Shown here piece after piece: positions 26,444 through 34,861 of a stretch of 64,000 nucleotides of DNA. Positions within the stretch are counted from its first letter, which is position 1. Each line of letters starts with the position of its first letter. This stretch comes from CAYRAV01 sp964422365 (lineage in GTDB: Bacteria; Bacillota; Clostridia; Lachnospirales; Lachnospiraceae): assembly GCA_964422365.1 (NCBI GenBank), contig CAYRAV010000011.1, positions 5,161 to 69,160 on the forward strand, read 5' to 3'. The position numbers and the translations under genes are program-made. The notes beneath the pieces are model-generated. The model was not told where the DNA came from. It ran no database searches and worked only from the letters and a program-made list of their open reading frames with translations.

Positions 26444-27004
26444 TTATTGTATGAAAGCAAATTTAGGCTTAATGGAAACCAGAACTTTGCCTACAATTTC
26501 TTTTTTATAAATAATTCCTACACTTGAATATCTGCTGTCCTCACTTTTATTGCGGTTATCCCCTAATACAAAATATTCTCCCTTTTCTAATGTCAATTGC
26601 TCATCTGCCAAGCCTTCTGTAATAATTGGTTCTACATCCATCTTTTCTTTCAAAGGTTCCCCATCAATATACACATTGCCATCAATCACCTGTATTGTTT
26701 CTCCAGGAAGTGCTATTACCCTTTTTATGTTGTAATAATTATGTTCATCTCCACTTTTTTTGAATACAATAACATCATTTCTTTTTGGCTTTCCTATCAA
26801 ATACGATATTCTATTCGCAATTACTTTTGTATCCTGCACAATGGCGGGTTCCATTGACATATCCCACATTGTAGTTTTCTGCAATAAAAATGTGGTAATC
26901 ATAAATGCCAAAAATACAGCAATACTTGTTCCTATCAATAAAATAACAAGTTCTCTTAATATACTATTATTATGTATTCGTTCGCCTTCGTAATTATATT
27001 TCAT
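26444..27004 (-). CDS. lepB: Signal peptidase I, second paralogue
   Basis: 186 aa, normal length. Membrane anchor at about residues 18-42, catalytic Ser in 'MWDMSMEPAIVQD', Lys in 'YNIKRVIALPGETIQ', box E 'EYFVLGDNRNKSEDSRY'. RBS AAAGGTTAGAGCTTAAA. It lies between the Ig-like secreted protein gene and rbgA and may process that exported protein. About 45% of the visible catalytic-domain positions are shared by eye with the 24462-25202 paralogue. Confidence 0.93.
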   Translation of the reverse strand: MKYNYEGERIHNNSILRELVILLIGTSIAVFLAFMITTFLLQKTTMWDMSMEPAIVQDTKVIANRISYLIGKPKRNDVIVFKKSGDEHNYYNIKRVIALPGETIQVIDGNVYIDGEPLKEKMDVEPIITEGLADEQLTLEKGEYFVLGDNRNKSEDSRYSSVGIIYKKEIVGKVLVSIKPKFAFIQ

Positions 27005-27090
27005 TTTAAGCTCTAACCTTTCTTATGTTTTCTACTCTTTATTTTACTTCAATCTGAGAGAGAATTCAATGGAAGATTTTGCAAATAATA

Positions 27091-27127
27091 AAACGGTGCA
27101 AACTACTTGAATAGATTTGCACCGTTT
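27091..27127 (-). terminator. Rho-independent terminator after the Ig-like protein gene
   Basis: AAACGGTGCAAA (27091-27102) pairs with TTTGCACCGTTT (27116-27127), loop 13 nt, followed on the minus strand by TATTATTT. Confidence 0.85.
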
Positions 27128-27193
27128 TTACTTATATTTTTATTTCAAATTTCAAAATATTATTTTGCATCAAAATACATTTAACTATATTGT

Positions 27194-29209
27194 TTAAGCA
27201 GTAACTGTAACAATATTCAATTCATATGTTTTAACTGTACCATCTACAAAATAAACTTTTAATTCTTTTCTATCATCCACTACAATAACTTCATGTTTCT
27301 CAACTGCTACATCTTCAGTAGAATCAGCTTCCACTCTGAAAGAATCAGTTACTATAGCACCTGCTGTTACAGAACTTGCTGTCACTGCAATTGCATCTCC
27401 TGAAACAACTTCTACTTCAATAGATGCTGGTGTAACAGCAGTAACTTTAATTGCATAACCAGTAGCTGGTGATGATGGATTTTCAGTTGGTGTGCTTGGA
27501 TCTGCTGATACAGCTGGACCTGATGATACACTTGGATCTGCTGATACAGCTGGACCTGATGACACTGTTGTGCCACCACCTGTGTTTCCACCTGTACTTC
27601 CACCTGTGTTTCCACCTGTACTTCCGCCTGTGTTTCCACCTGTACTTGTTCCATCTGTAGTAGCTGTTCCGCCTGCTGCAACTGGTTTACCTGCAACAAC
27701 AGTTCCTGTTACATCACTTCCTACAGTAACTGTAGTTTTTACGCTATTTGCAACTGTACAATCATTACCATTAATTTGTGTTGCTGTAATAGCTCCTGTT
27801 CCAGCAATCTGAGCCTTACTAGCATTACATGTTACAGCTGCAACATTTCCGTCTACAGTTAATTTAGTACTTTCTGCTTTTTCAGCAATTACAATATTAT
27901 CAACTTTTGCAGTTTTGTCTACTGTTAATGCAGTATTTGCTGCTTCTACAACGATTTCTGTTACAATTCCTGTCACTACTACTTCTGAACTAGCAGCTGC
28001 TTCTGCTACAACAAGTTTTTCTACAGATGTTGCGATAGAAACAGAAACTTTCTTAGAAATATTTACAGAACCAATCTTCTTTTCTGCAGCTCCCTCAATT
28101 TTAACATCTGCAAATATTACAATTGCTGTGATTACAGTCTTAGCTGACAATCTAAGAGTTGGTATTTTATCATTTGCAAATGCTTTTACACTTAAAGAAG
28201 CAACTGCTGAACCCTCTATCACTTCTACATCTGCTACAGCTGCATTCTTCGCTTCTACTATATATGCAGCTCCTCCATGCATTGTAAGTTTATTTATCTT
28301 TACACCATCTTCTAATGTAATTACAGTTCCATCACCAACATTAGCAGCAATAGTAAGTTTATCATATTCTCCTGTAACACTAACTTTTCCATCTTTCACA
28401 TCTGCAGCTGTAATTGTTTTTACTTCTGTAGATGGAGTAAATGGTTCATCTGGTGTTTGTGTTTCGACTGGTGGTGTCTGTGTTGCACCTGGTGTTGTTG
28501 AACTTGGTACTGTTGGTGTTGGTACTTCTGTTGCACCTGGTGTTGTTGAACTTGGTACTGTTGGTGTTGGCACTTCTGTTGCCGGTATCTGTGTTGCTGT
28601 TGCATCTGTTACCTTTACTGTTAATACAGCTTTCTTATTTGAGCCATCCTGCGCTTTTACAGTAATTTTTGCTGTACCAGCTTTCTTTGCTGTCACTTTA
28701 CCTTTTGAACCTACTTTTGCAACAGCCTTCTTATTTGAAGTATAAGTTACCTTCTGTACAGCTTTTGCAGGAGCTACTGTTTTCTCAATCTTATATGTAT
28801 CACCTACGTTTAAAGAAACTGTATTTTTCTTTAAAGTAATAGATTTTACTGCTTTCTTAACTGTTACCTTACATTTTTTTATAATAGTTTTCTTTTTGTA
28901 AGTTAATTTTACATTAATTACTGCTTTGCCTACTTTTTTACCTTTTACATATCCCTTTTTCGTTACGGTTGCGATTTTTTTATTTTTGGATACATAAGTA
29001 ACTTTTGTTTTTGCAGGAACATTTGTTACTGCTATTTTTTGCTTATAACCTACTCCCACTTTCATTGTTTTTGTTACTGTAGCTTTTGCCTTTGTCAATT
29101 TTGTTACTGCAGCATCAGCCTTTGTTGCATCTACTATTGCACTTGATGTGACTGCCATTACAGCTGCCATTCCCATTGCCATAGCTTTTTTCTTGAAATA
29201 TTTGTTCAT
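27194..29209 (-). CDS. Large secreted Ig-like (Big_2) repeat protein
   Basis: 671 aa, ATG at 29207-29209 chosen because AAAGGAG sits 10 nt upstream. Signal peptide at residues 1-34 ending 'TKADAA'. Two Big_2/BID-type domains occur at about 40-115 and 120-200 ('SITLKKNTVSLNVGDTYKIE', 'YTSNKKAVAKVGSKGKVTA'), rich in Lys. A Pro/Thr linker with two 16-residue repeats ('TEVPTPTVPSSTTPGA') follows, then a Val/Ala/Thr-rich beta-helix-like region (about 270-500), a 'TGGNTGGSTGG' tract, a 'SSGPAVSADP' repeat and a C-terminal beta domain. No LPXTG or SLH anchor. Probably a surface or adhesive protein; it interrupts the conserved rplS-lepB gene order. Confidence 0.85.
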   Translation of the reverse strand: MNKYFKKKAMAMGMAAVMAVTSSAIVDATKADAAVTKLTKAKATVTKTMKVGVGYKQKIAVTNVPAKTKVTYVSKNKKIATVTKKGYVKGKKVGKAVINVKLTYKKKTIIKKCKVTVKKAVKSITLKKNTVSLNVGDTYKIEKTVAPAKAVQKVTYTSNKKAVAKVGSKGKVTAKKAGTAKITVKAQDGSNKKAVLTVKVTDATATQIPATEVPTPTVPSSTTPGATEVPTPTVPSSTTPGATQTPPVETQTPDEPFTPSTEVKTITAADVKDGKVSVTGEYDKLTIAANVGDGTVITLEDGVKINKLTMHGGAAYIVEAKNAAVADVEVIEGSAVASLSVKAFANDKIPTLRLSAKTVITAIVIFADVKIEGAAEKKIGSVNISKKVSVSIATSVEKLVVAEAAASSEVVVTGIVTEIVVEAANTALTVDKTAKVDNIVIAEKAESTKLTVDGNVAAVTCNASKAQIAGTGAITATQINGNDCTVANSVKTTVTVGSDVTGTVVAGKPVAAGGTATTDGTSTGGNTGGSTGGNTGGSTGGNTGGGTTVSSGPAVSADPSVSSGPAVSADPSTPTENPSSPATGYAIKVTAVTPASIEVEVVSGDAIAVTASSVTAGAIVTDSFRVEADSTEDVAVEKHEVIVVDDRKELKVYFVDGTVKTYELNIVTVTA
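27484..27660. repeat. Tandem low-complexity coding repeats in the Ig-like gene
   Basis: Two copies of a 36-bp unit encoding 'SSGPAVSADP' (about 27500-27565) adjoin 18-bp units encoding 'TGGNTGGS' (about 27572-27645). A further 48-bp direct duplication lies at about 28480-28580. These are likely sites of length variation. Confidence 0.75.
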
Positions 29210-29590
29210 GAATATTTCTCCTTTCAAATCTTTTTCTGTTTTCTTTCCCTTTTGTTGCCACCATTCAGATTATTTTTTATATGTTCTACAACAAATCAAC
29301 CGCAAAACTTATCGTAAAACAATAAACTTTTGAATGATGAAGTTGTAAGAATATCAATGATCATTCTATTCTTATTATGAAATGAATCCTACTTTTATAG
29401 TTTATCATTTCCATAATCCATATTGTATTACTTTTGTTTGCATTTGTCAATTATTATAATAGCATTTCTTGTTTTTCCCATTTTTGTAAAATTTTTGTCT
29501 TTTTGCAAAATTTATTGTTTCTTTTTTAAGAAATCTGAAATTTTTTCATCCCAGATTTCTTTTTCTATTAACATTCGATTACTGCAATTA
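29210..29590. other. AT-rich gap upstream of the Ig-like gene
   Basis: No gene is visible. A 10-bp hairpin, AAGAAATCTG (29528-29537) with CAGATTTCTT (29552-29561), lies 30 bp past the rplS stop. Its T-tract is on the plus-strand side, so it is only a doubtful terminator for rplS. The remainder presumably carries the Ig-like gene promoter. Confidence 0.45.
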
Positions 29591-29938
29591 TTATTTTACT
29601 AACTCTTTTACCTTAGCTGCCTTACCTACACGGTTACGCAGATAAAATAATTTTGCTCTTCTTACTTTACCACGTCTTACAACTTCAATCTTTTCTACAA
29701 TTGGAGAATGTACAGGCCATGTTTTTTCCACACCAATTCCGTTAGATGTTTTTCTTACTGTAAATGTCTCTCTTGCTCCACCATTTTGTCTCTTAAGAAC
29801 TGTTCCTTCAAATACCTGAATTCTTTCACGAGTTCCTTCGATAACTTTTGCATGTACTTTTACAGTATCACCTACTCTGAAATTTTCTACAGTTTCCTTC
29901 AATTGAGCATCTTCAATCTGTTTAATAATATCATTCAT
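29591..29938 (-). CDS. rplS: 50S ribosomal protein L19
   Basis: 115 aa, full length, RBS AAGGAGGTTCACACG. Conserved 'VGDTVKVHAKVIEGTRERIQ', 'FEGTVLKRQNGGARETFTVRK' (read in part), 'GVEKTWPVHSPIVEKI' and 'RRGKVRRAKLFYLR'. It sits at the 30S-50S interface. It is the last gene of the conserved ffh-rpsP-rimM-trmD-rplS block but is 369 bp from trmD with its own promoter. Confidence 0.97.
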   Translation of the reverse strand: MNDIIKQIEDAQLKETVENFRVGDTVKVHAKVIEGTRERIQVFEGTVLKRQNGGARETFTVRKTSNGIGVEKTWPVHSPIVEKIEVVRRGKVRRAKLFYLRNRVGKAAKVKELVK

Positions 29939-30060
29939 CGTGTGAACCTCCTTCTTATTTTAGATGTTCTTAATACAAAATCTGGCAGATTGTTTTTCTT
30001 TTCTCTAGTCTCTATCTGCTGTAACAGAGGACCATCTCTTTTTTTCTCACAACATTTTCA

Positions 30061-30089
30061 ATTCTAACACAGTACAATTAAAAAAGCAA
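30061..30089 (-). promoter_or_regulatory. Candidate sigma-A promoter of rplS
   Basis: On the minus strand TTGCTT (30084-30089) and TAGAAT (30061-30066) are 17 bp apart. This gives a leader of about 115 nt before rplS that could hold an L19-type autoregulatory structure; I see inverted pieces but cannot establish the fold. Confidence 0.5.
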
Positions 30090-30307
30090 GTATTTTTTTA
30101 TTTTATTTCGAATAAGATAATGACCATTTGAACTTTCAAAAATAGTTGTGTAATCTACACATGAAGTTTACTCACTAAGAGCAGATTTTAGAACTAACAT
30201 ACACTCTATAGAACACGCTGTTATCAATCATTTACCACGCCAATCCATATCTTTTTTGTTTAAAACGCATATTCTGAAAAATTTAAGCTGCTAACCTGCC
30301 TGTCATT
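30090..30307. other. Gene-free interval between trmD and rplS
   Basis: No coding frame or strong hairpin is recognisable. The stretch around 30178-30225 ('GAGCAGATTTTAGAA') recalls sequence near 59093 but is too short to assign to a repeat family. Confidence 0.4.
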
Positions 30308-31027
30308 CTACAATAAATCCGGTCTGCGCTCCTTTGTCCGGAGCATTGATTGTTCTTTCTGCCATTCTGCTATTTTTTTGTGATGGCCGGAAAGCAATAC
30401 TTCAGGCACTTTTTTTCCATGCCATTTCTCTGGTCTTGTGTATTGTGGATGTTCTAACAAATTATTGGAAAAAGATTCCGTCTGTGCTGACATATCATTA
30501 TTCAAAACTCCTGGTACCAGCCTTGCAATGGCATCCATCATTACCATAGATGGCAGTTCGCCGCCAGTCAGCACATAATCCCCAATAGATACATAATCTG
30601 TCACGATTTCCTCTAACACTCTTTCATCAATTCCTTCATAGTGCCCGCAAAGGAATATAATGTCTTCTTCTTTTGCTAGTTCTTCTGCCATTTTTTGATG
30701 AAATACTTTCCCTTGTGGTGTCAGATATACTACTCTTGTTTTCAAATTGCACTGTTCTGTATCTGCTTCTGTTTCTAATTGCTTTCTTTTTGTAATCTGC
30801 TCCTTTACAAACTGATAAGACTGATAAACCGGCTCCGCCTGCATCACCATGCCAGCACCCCCTCCATAAGGATAATCATCTACTTGATTGTGTTTATTGT
30901 TTGCAAATTCACGAATGTTTACTGCATTCAGGTAAAGCAGTTTTTTTTTCATTGCTCTTCCGGTAATACTAGTTTCCATTCCTCTTTGTATCATTTCCGG
31001 AAATAATGTTAATACATGATAATGCAT
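30308..31027 (-). CDS. trmD: tRNA (guanine-N1-)-methyltransferase
   Basis: 239 aa. SPOUT trefoil-knot enzyme: 'MHYHVLTLFPEM', 'VDDYPYGGGAGMVMQAEP', 'LCGHYEGIDERV', 'DYVSIGDYVLTGGELPSMVMM' (read in part) and 'LEHPQYTRPEKWHG'. It methylates G37 of tRNAs. A non-canonical insert around residues 83-100 ('KRKQLETEADTEQCNLKTR') is more variable. The gene follows rimM by 25 bp. Confidence 0.97.
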   Translation of the reverse strand: MHYHVLTLFPEMIQRGMETSITGRAMKKKLLYLNAVNIREFANNKHNQVDDYPYGGGAGMVMQAEPVYQSYQFVKEQITKRKQLETEADTEQCNLKTRVVYLTPQGKVFHQKMAEELAKEEDIIFLCGHYEGIDERVLEEIVTDYVSIGDYVLTGGELPSMVMMDAIARLVPGVLNNDMSAQTESFSNNLLEHPQYTRPEKWHGKKVPEVLLSGHHKKIAEWQKEQSMLRTKERRPDLL

Positions 31028-31052
31028 CTCTCTCTGCTCCTTACTAGGTACA

Positions 31053-31568
31053 TTAGTCTGCCAATCCCGGCATCAAAGAAATGATTACTTTTTTTTCTTC
31101 CACATTTATCTCTTTTACGCAATCAGGAATAACCGGCAATAGTATCTCTTTTCCTTCTGGTGTTTTTACTACATACACATCATTGGCTCCTGTCGTTAAC
31201 ACTTCTTTTAATATACCTACTATGTTATTATTTTCTTCTATTACCTCTGCTCCGATAATATCATAAATAAAATATTCATTTTCTTCTAATGGGACTGCAT
31301 TTTCCCTTGTGATTAATAAATCTTTCCCCTTATATTTCTCAATGTCATTAATATTGTCAATGCCCTTAAATTTTAATATTACCAGATTTTTAAAATATTT
31401 TACTGCACTAATCTCTAACTCCATTAATTCCTTTCCTGTATCAATAAATATTTGTTTTAATTTATTAAACCGAGTTACATCATCTGTTGTAGGAAAAACC
31501 TTCACTTCTCCTCGAATACCATGTGTGTTGGCAATCACACCAACTCTTAACATACTTTCTTTCTCCAT
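31053..31568 (-). CDS. rimM: 16S rRNA processing protein RimM
   Basis: 171 aa. N-terminal RimM domain 'LRVGVIANTHGIRGEVKVFP' and C-terminal PRC-barrel ('YDIIGAEVIEENNNIVGILKEVLTTGANDVY', read in part, and 'LLPVIPDCVKEINVEEKK'). It assists 30S head maturation through S19. Start ATG at 31568 has AAAGG 9 nt upstream; the ATG five codons later also has a possible RBS. Confidence 0.95.
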   Translation of the reverse strand: MEKESMLRVGVIANTHGIRGEVKVFPTTDDVTRFNKLKQIFIDTGKELMELEISAVKYFKNLVILKFKGIDNINDIEKYKGKDLLITRENAVPLEENEYFIYDIIGAEVIEENNNIVGILKEVLTTGANDVYVVKTPEGKEILLPVIPDCVKEINVEEKKVIISLMPGLAD

Positions 31569-31623
31569 ACTTCTCTACCTTTTCTTATTTTTATAACTAC
31601 ACATTGTTTCTTCCTATTAAAAA

Positions 31624-31844
31624 GTTACAATTCCGCCATACCATTCATACCTTTTTTCCTGGTGCAAAGCACATTCATTATCATACACCTAGAAGTATCA
31701 TCTGCTAAAATATGCATTTATAATAAAAATTACGAATCAACTAAGTCATACAATAGAAAGCAGATTTTCTATTGTTGCGAATTATTTATATTCAGTGTCT
31801 GTACTATAGAAGCATATTACTATTTCCCATAGCTGAACTGTAAC
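31624..31844. repeat. Family C element, full-length diverged copy
   Basis: Begins GTTACAATTCCGCCATACCA and ends ATAGCTGAACTGTAAC. Internal 'GCAAAGCACATTCATTATCA' and 'TACAATAGAAAGCAGATTTT' blocks resemble the 5189-5451 copy. It fills the gap between rimM and khpA. Confidence 0.7.
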
Positions 31845-31864
31845 AAAGAAACACATATTTATAG

Positions 31865-31896
31865 AAAAGGGTGTCATACTTTTTCGACACCCTTTT
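31865..31896 (-). terminator. Rho-independent terminator after khpA
   Basis: AAAAGGGTGTC (31865-31875) and GACACCCTTTT (31886-31896) form an 11-bp stem 16 bp beyond the khpA stop. Confidence 0.85.
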
Positions 31897-31912
31897 TCAT
31901 AATTGTTCATTC

Positions 31913-32140
31913 TTACTGTATCTCCACAGATACTCTTTTATCAATTTTAGAAGCTGCTGCTTTTACTACAGTCCGGATTGCTTTTGCAATACGTCCCTGC
32001 TTTCCAATCACTTTTCCCATATCTTCTTCAGCTACCTGCAAAGTTACAACAATTTCTTTTTCTGTTTCTTTTTCTGTTACTACAACTGCCTCCGGTTTGT
32101 CCACAAGTGCCATAGCAATCTCTTTTACCAATTCTTTCAT
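31913..32140 (-). CDS. khpA: KH domain RNA-binding protein KhpA (YlqC)
   Basis: 75 aa from ATG at 32138-32140, the usual family length and start ('MKELVKEIAMALVDKPEAVV'); GGAGG lies 10 nt upstream. The KH motif 'MGKVIGKQGRIAKAIRTVV' contains the GxxG loop (GKQG). KhpA with KhpB binds RNA and influences cell division in Gram-positives. Located between rpsP and rimM, its conserved position. Confidence 0.93.
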   Translation of the reverse strand: MKELVKEIAMALVDKPEAVVVTEKETEKEIVVTLQVAEEDMGKVIGKQGRIAKAIRTVVKAAASKIDKRVSVEIQ

Positions 32141-32180
32141 TCCCCTTTTGCCTCCACTCATAATGCATCTTATTTCAAAA

Positions 32181-32216
32181 AGCTCATTCGCGAGGAACAA
32201 TCCAACCGAATGAGCT
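32181..32216 (-). terminator. Intra-operon hairpin between rpsP and khpA
   Basis: AGCTCATTCG (32181-32190) pairs with CGAATGAGCT (32207-32216) and is followed on the minus strand by TTTTTGAAAT. It has terminator form inside the operon, so it may lower khpA-rimM-trmD expression relative to rpsP. Confidence 0.65.
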
Positions 32217-32241
32217 CTCTGTTGCTTAAAAGTATCAGTTA

Positions 32242-32481
32242 TTACATAATACCTGCAGTTTTAAGTAATTTTCCAACAGTTTCTGTTGGTTTTGCACCAT
32301 TAGATAACCATTTTTTCGCTGCTTCTTCATTTACATTGAATACACTTGGCTCCTGGTTTGGATCATAAGTACCAATTTCTTCGATGAATCTACCATCTCT
32401 AGGTGCTCTTTCATCAGCAACAACAATTCTATAGAAAGGTGCTTTTTTCTGTCCCATTCTTTTTAATCTGATTTTTACCAT
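32242..32481 (-). CDS. rpsP: 30S ribosomal protein S16
   Basis: 79 aa from ATG at 32479-32481, selected for AAGGAGGTGAAAATAAAA upstream. Conserved 'MVKIRLKRMGQKKAPFYRIV', 'ADERAPRDGRFIEEIGTYDP' and 'AAKKWLSNGAKPTETV'. Standard position after ffh. Confidence 0.97.
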   Translation of the reverse strand: MVKIRLKRMGQKKAPFYRIVVADERAPRDGRFIEEIGTYDPNQEPSVFNVNEEAAKKWLSNGAKPTETVGKLLKTAGIM

Positions 32482-32576
32482 TTTTATTTTCACCTCCTTA
32501 GGCTTTCTTGCATATATGAGAATACCCGCAGTATGATACTGCTTGTAATCTAAACATTATTCTCCAGTGGTAAGCT

Positions 32577-33923
32577 TTAAAAGCCAAATGGCATTTTAAA
32601 CCTTCCTTTCTTACCACCTTTTCCTCCCATCATACCTGACATCTGCTTCATCATCTTACGTGCCTGTTCAAATTGTTTCACAAGGTGGTTTACCTCTCCA
32701 ATATCTACGCCAGCCCCTTTGGCAATTCTCTTCTTTCTGGAAGGATTTAAAATTTCCGGGTTGCTTCTCTCTTCTATTGTCATAGAAAAAATAATTGCTT
32801 CTGTACTTTTAAATGCTGTATCATCAAGGTCAATATCTTTTGGTAATGCATTTGCCCCCGGAAGCATACTTAAAATATTTGCCAGACCACCCATCTTTTT
32901 CATCTGCTGCATCTGGTCTAAGAAATCATTAAAATCAAATTCTGCTTTTCTGATTTTCTTTTCTAACTCGATTGCCTTATCTTCGTCAATCTGTGCCTGT
33001 GCTTTATCTATTAGAGTCAAAATATCTCCCATGCCTAAAATTCTTGATGCCATTCTATCTGGATAAAACTGCTCTAAATCTGAAAGCTTTTCTCCCATAC
33101 CAACATATAGGATAGGTTTTCCTGTCACTGCACGAATAGAAAGTGCAGCACCACCTCTTGTATCACCATCTAATTTTGTTACGATAACACCATCTACTCC
33201 AACTTTATCATTAAAGGTTTCTGCAACATTAACTGCATCCTGGCCTGTCATGGCATCTACTACCAGTACAGTTTGGTCTACTGCTACATTTTCCTTTATC
33301 TCCTGAAGCTCTTCCATCATACTTTCATCTATATGCAGACGTCCTGCAGTATCCAGAATAACAAGATCTAAGTTATTCTTCTCTGCATGTTCTATTGCTG
33401 CCTTTGCGATATTAACCGGTTTATGTCCATCCCCCATTGTAAATACAGGAACACCTTGTTTTTCTCCATTAATCTGTAATTGCTTGATTGCTGCCGGCCT
33501 GTATACATCACAGGCAGTCAATAATGGCTTTCTTCCTTTCGACTTAAACTTTCCTGCTAATTTGGCTGTTGTTGTTGTCTTACCTGCACCTTGCAGACCT
33601 GCCATCATAATAACAGTAATCTCACCTGCCGGCTTTAAATGAAGCTCTGTGGTTTCATCTCCCATAAGCTTAACCATTTCTTCATTTACAATTTTGATTA
33701 CCATCTGTCCGGGTGTCAGACTATTCATGACATCCTGTCCCACTGCCCGTTCCTGTACTGATTTTATAAAATTTTTAACTACCTTAAAGTTAACATCTGC
33801 TTCTAATAAAGCCATTTTTACTTCTTTTAATGCAGCTTTAACATCTGCTTCTGTTAATTTTCCCTTTCCTCTAAGGTTCTTGAATACATTTTGTAATTTT
33901 TCTGTTAAGCTGTCAAATGCCAT
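32577..33923 (-). CDS. ffh: Signal recognition particle protein Ffh
   Basis: 448 aa. N domain (1-90), G domain with 'MMAGLQGAGKTTTTAKLAG' (near residue 103), 'LLTACDVYRPAAIKQL', 'LVILDTAGRLHID', 'VTKLDGDTRGGAALS', and the Met-rich M domain from about 300 ('FLDQMQQMKKMGG', 'KQFEQARKMMKQMSGMMGG'). It binds 4.5S/6S RNA and signal sequences with FtsY. ylxM precedes it by 69 bp. Confidence 0.97.
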   Translation of the reverse strand: MAFDSLTEKLQNVFKNLRGKGKLTEADVKAALKEVKMALLEADVNFKVVKNFIKSVQERAVGQDVMNSLTPGQMVIKIVNEEMVKLMGDETTELHLKPAGEITVIMMAGLQGAGKTTTTAKLAGKFKSKGRKPLLTACDVYRPAAIKQLQINGEKQGVPVFTMGDGHKPVNIAKAAIEHAEKNNLDLVILDTAGRLHIDESMMEELQEIKENVAVDQTVLVVDAMTGQDAVNVAETFNDKVGVDGVIVTKLDGDTRGGAALSIRAVTGKPILYVGMGEKLSDLEQFYPDRMASRILGMGDILTLIDKAQAQIDEDKAIELEKKIRKAEFDFNDFLDQMQQMKKMGGLANILSMLPGANALPKDIDLDDTAFKSTEAIIFSMTIEERSNPEILNPSRKKRIAKGAGVDIGEVNHLVKQFEQARKMMKQMSGMMGGKGGKKGRFKMPFGF

Positions 33924-33992
33924 AAATTACATTCCCCACTTTTCCCTTAATCCAGAATCATATTTGAAAAGTAACATCAAATATGCTACAGT

Positions 33993-34499
33993 TTAATCTA
34001 ATAACTGATTTGCTAGTTCAACTATCAGATCCAACTGTTCTATCTTGCTATTTTCTTTCATTTCTTTGGCAATTGTACTAATGTTTTGCAGTGTCACTTT
34101 TGTATGATTAAATTTTTCAATTAAATGTAACTTTGCTTCATAATCCTCCAGTTCCTTACTACAGCGTTTCATCAAATCATATACAGCCTGTCTGCTAATG
34201 CCATGTTCCCTTGCAATTTCACTGAAAGATAAATCATTCAATACATGTTCTTCAAAAATTTCCCTTTTGTTTTCTTTTAACAATGCTCCATAAAAATCAT
34301 ATAACATTGCCAATTCCACAATACGATCCAAAGCATTCTGATTCTCTGATAGAACCGTAACTTTTTCCTGGTTTTCTGCACTGTCCACTGTAACACCACC
34401 CGTAAAGTTTTTTTCTTTACGTTTATTCAGTATAACTCTTTCCACAAAGTCTGTCAAGATTTTTTTGACATTTCCACCGTTTTCTCCAAAAAAATCCAT
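33993..34499 (-). CDS. ylxM: YlxM-type helix-turn-helix protein associated with SRP genes
   Basis: Up to 168 aa. The conserved YlxM core is 'LAMLYDFYGALLKENKREIF' followed by the HTH 'LSFSEIAREHGISRQAVYDL' (about residues 90-110). The ATG at 34499 has no RBS and overlaps the upstream gene by 46 bp. A GTG at 34388 (131 aa) or a start nearer the core would match the usual family length of about 110 aa, so the true N-terminus is unsettled. Family role: SRP-pathway modulator encoded with ffh. Confidence 0.85.
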   Translation of the reverse strand: MDFFGENGGNVKKILTDFVERVILNKRKEKNFTGGVTVDSAENQEKVTVLSENQNALDRIVELAMLYDFYGALLKENKREIFEEHVLNDLSFSEIAREHGISRQAVYDLMKRCSKELEDYEAKLHLIEKFNHTKVTLQNISTIAKEMKENSKIEQLDLIVELANQLLD

Positions 34500-34819
34500 C
34501 CATGCATCTCTAAAGTCCGAATAAATACTGCCATTCTCTCGTATAATGGTTCTATCTCTGTTCCAAAATTTCTACCTGCTTCTTTTCCGATTTCATAAAT
34601 ATTGTTCTCACCATTTATTTTTTCCCATACGTAGCTTCCATATCTATCTAATTCTATTTTAGTAATTTTAGGTTTCTTTAACATTCGCTGGAACAAACGA
34701 TTCCATATACCTTTGTTAACTTCTATGATAATAACATGATTTTCTTCGTTTACCTGATATTGTATGTCAGGACTTATAATCGGAATCCTTTCAAGATAAT
34801 TTCCTTCCTTTTCTTTCAT
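34454..34819 (-). CDS. PqqD-like small protein
   Basis: 121 aa. The region 'IELDRYGSYVWEKINGENNIYEIG' (about 55-78, read in part) and 'FGTEIEPLYERMAVFIRTLE' match the PqqD/RRE fold pattern (winged helix that binds peptides). No radical SAM enzyme or precursor peptide is adjacent, so it is not an evident RiPP cluster; PqqD-like genes of this kind occur singly in Clostridia. It lies upstream of ylxM and overlaps its longest frame. Confidence 0.65.
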   Translation of the reverse strand: MKEKEGNYLERIPIISPDIQYQVNEENHVIIIEVNKGIWNRLFQRMLKKPKITKIELDRYGSYVWEKINGENNIYEIGKEAGRNFGTEIEPLYERMAVFIRTLEMHGWIFLEKTVEMSKKS

Positions 34820-34861
34820 TACTGCCCTCCCAATGCTCTTATTCTTTTACGCTTCAATTAG

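Noticed and set aside
27412..28745. Gln-rich, Leu-rich and Val/Thr-rich frames overlapping the Ig-like gene
   Set aside because: They are shadows of the low-complexity Pro/Thr/Gly repeats in the minus-strand gene and have no RBS or family motifs.
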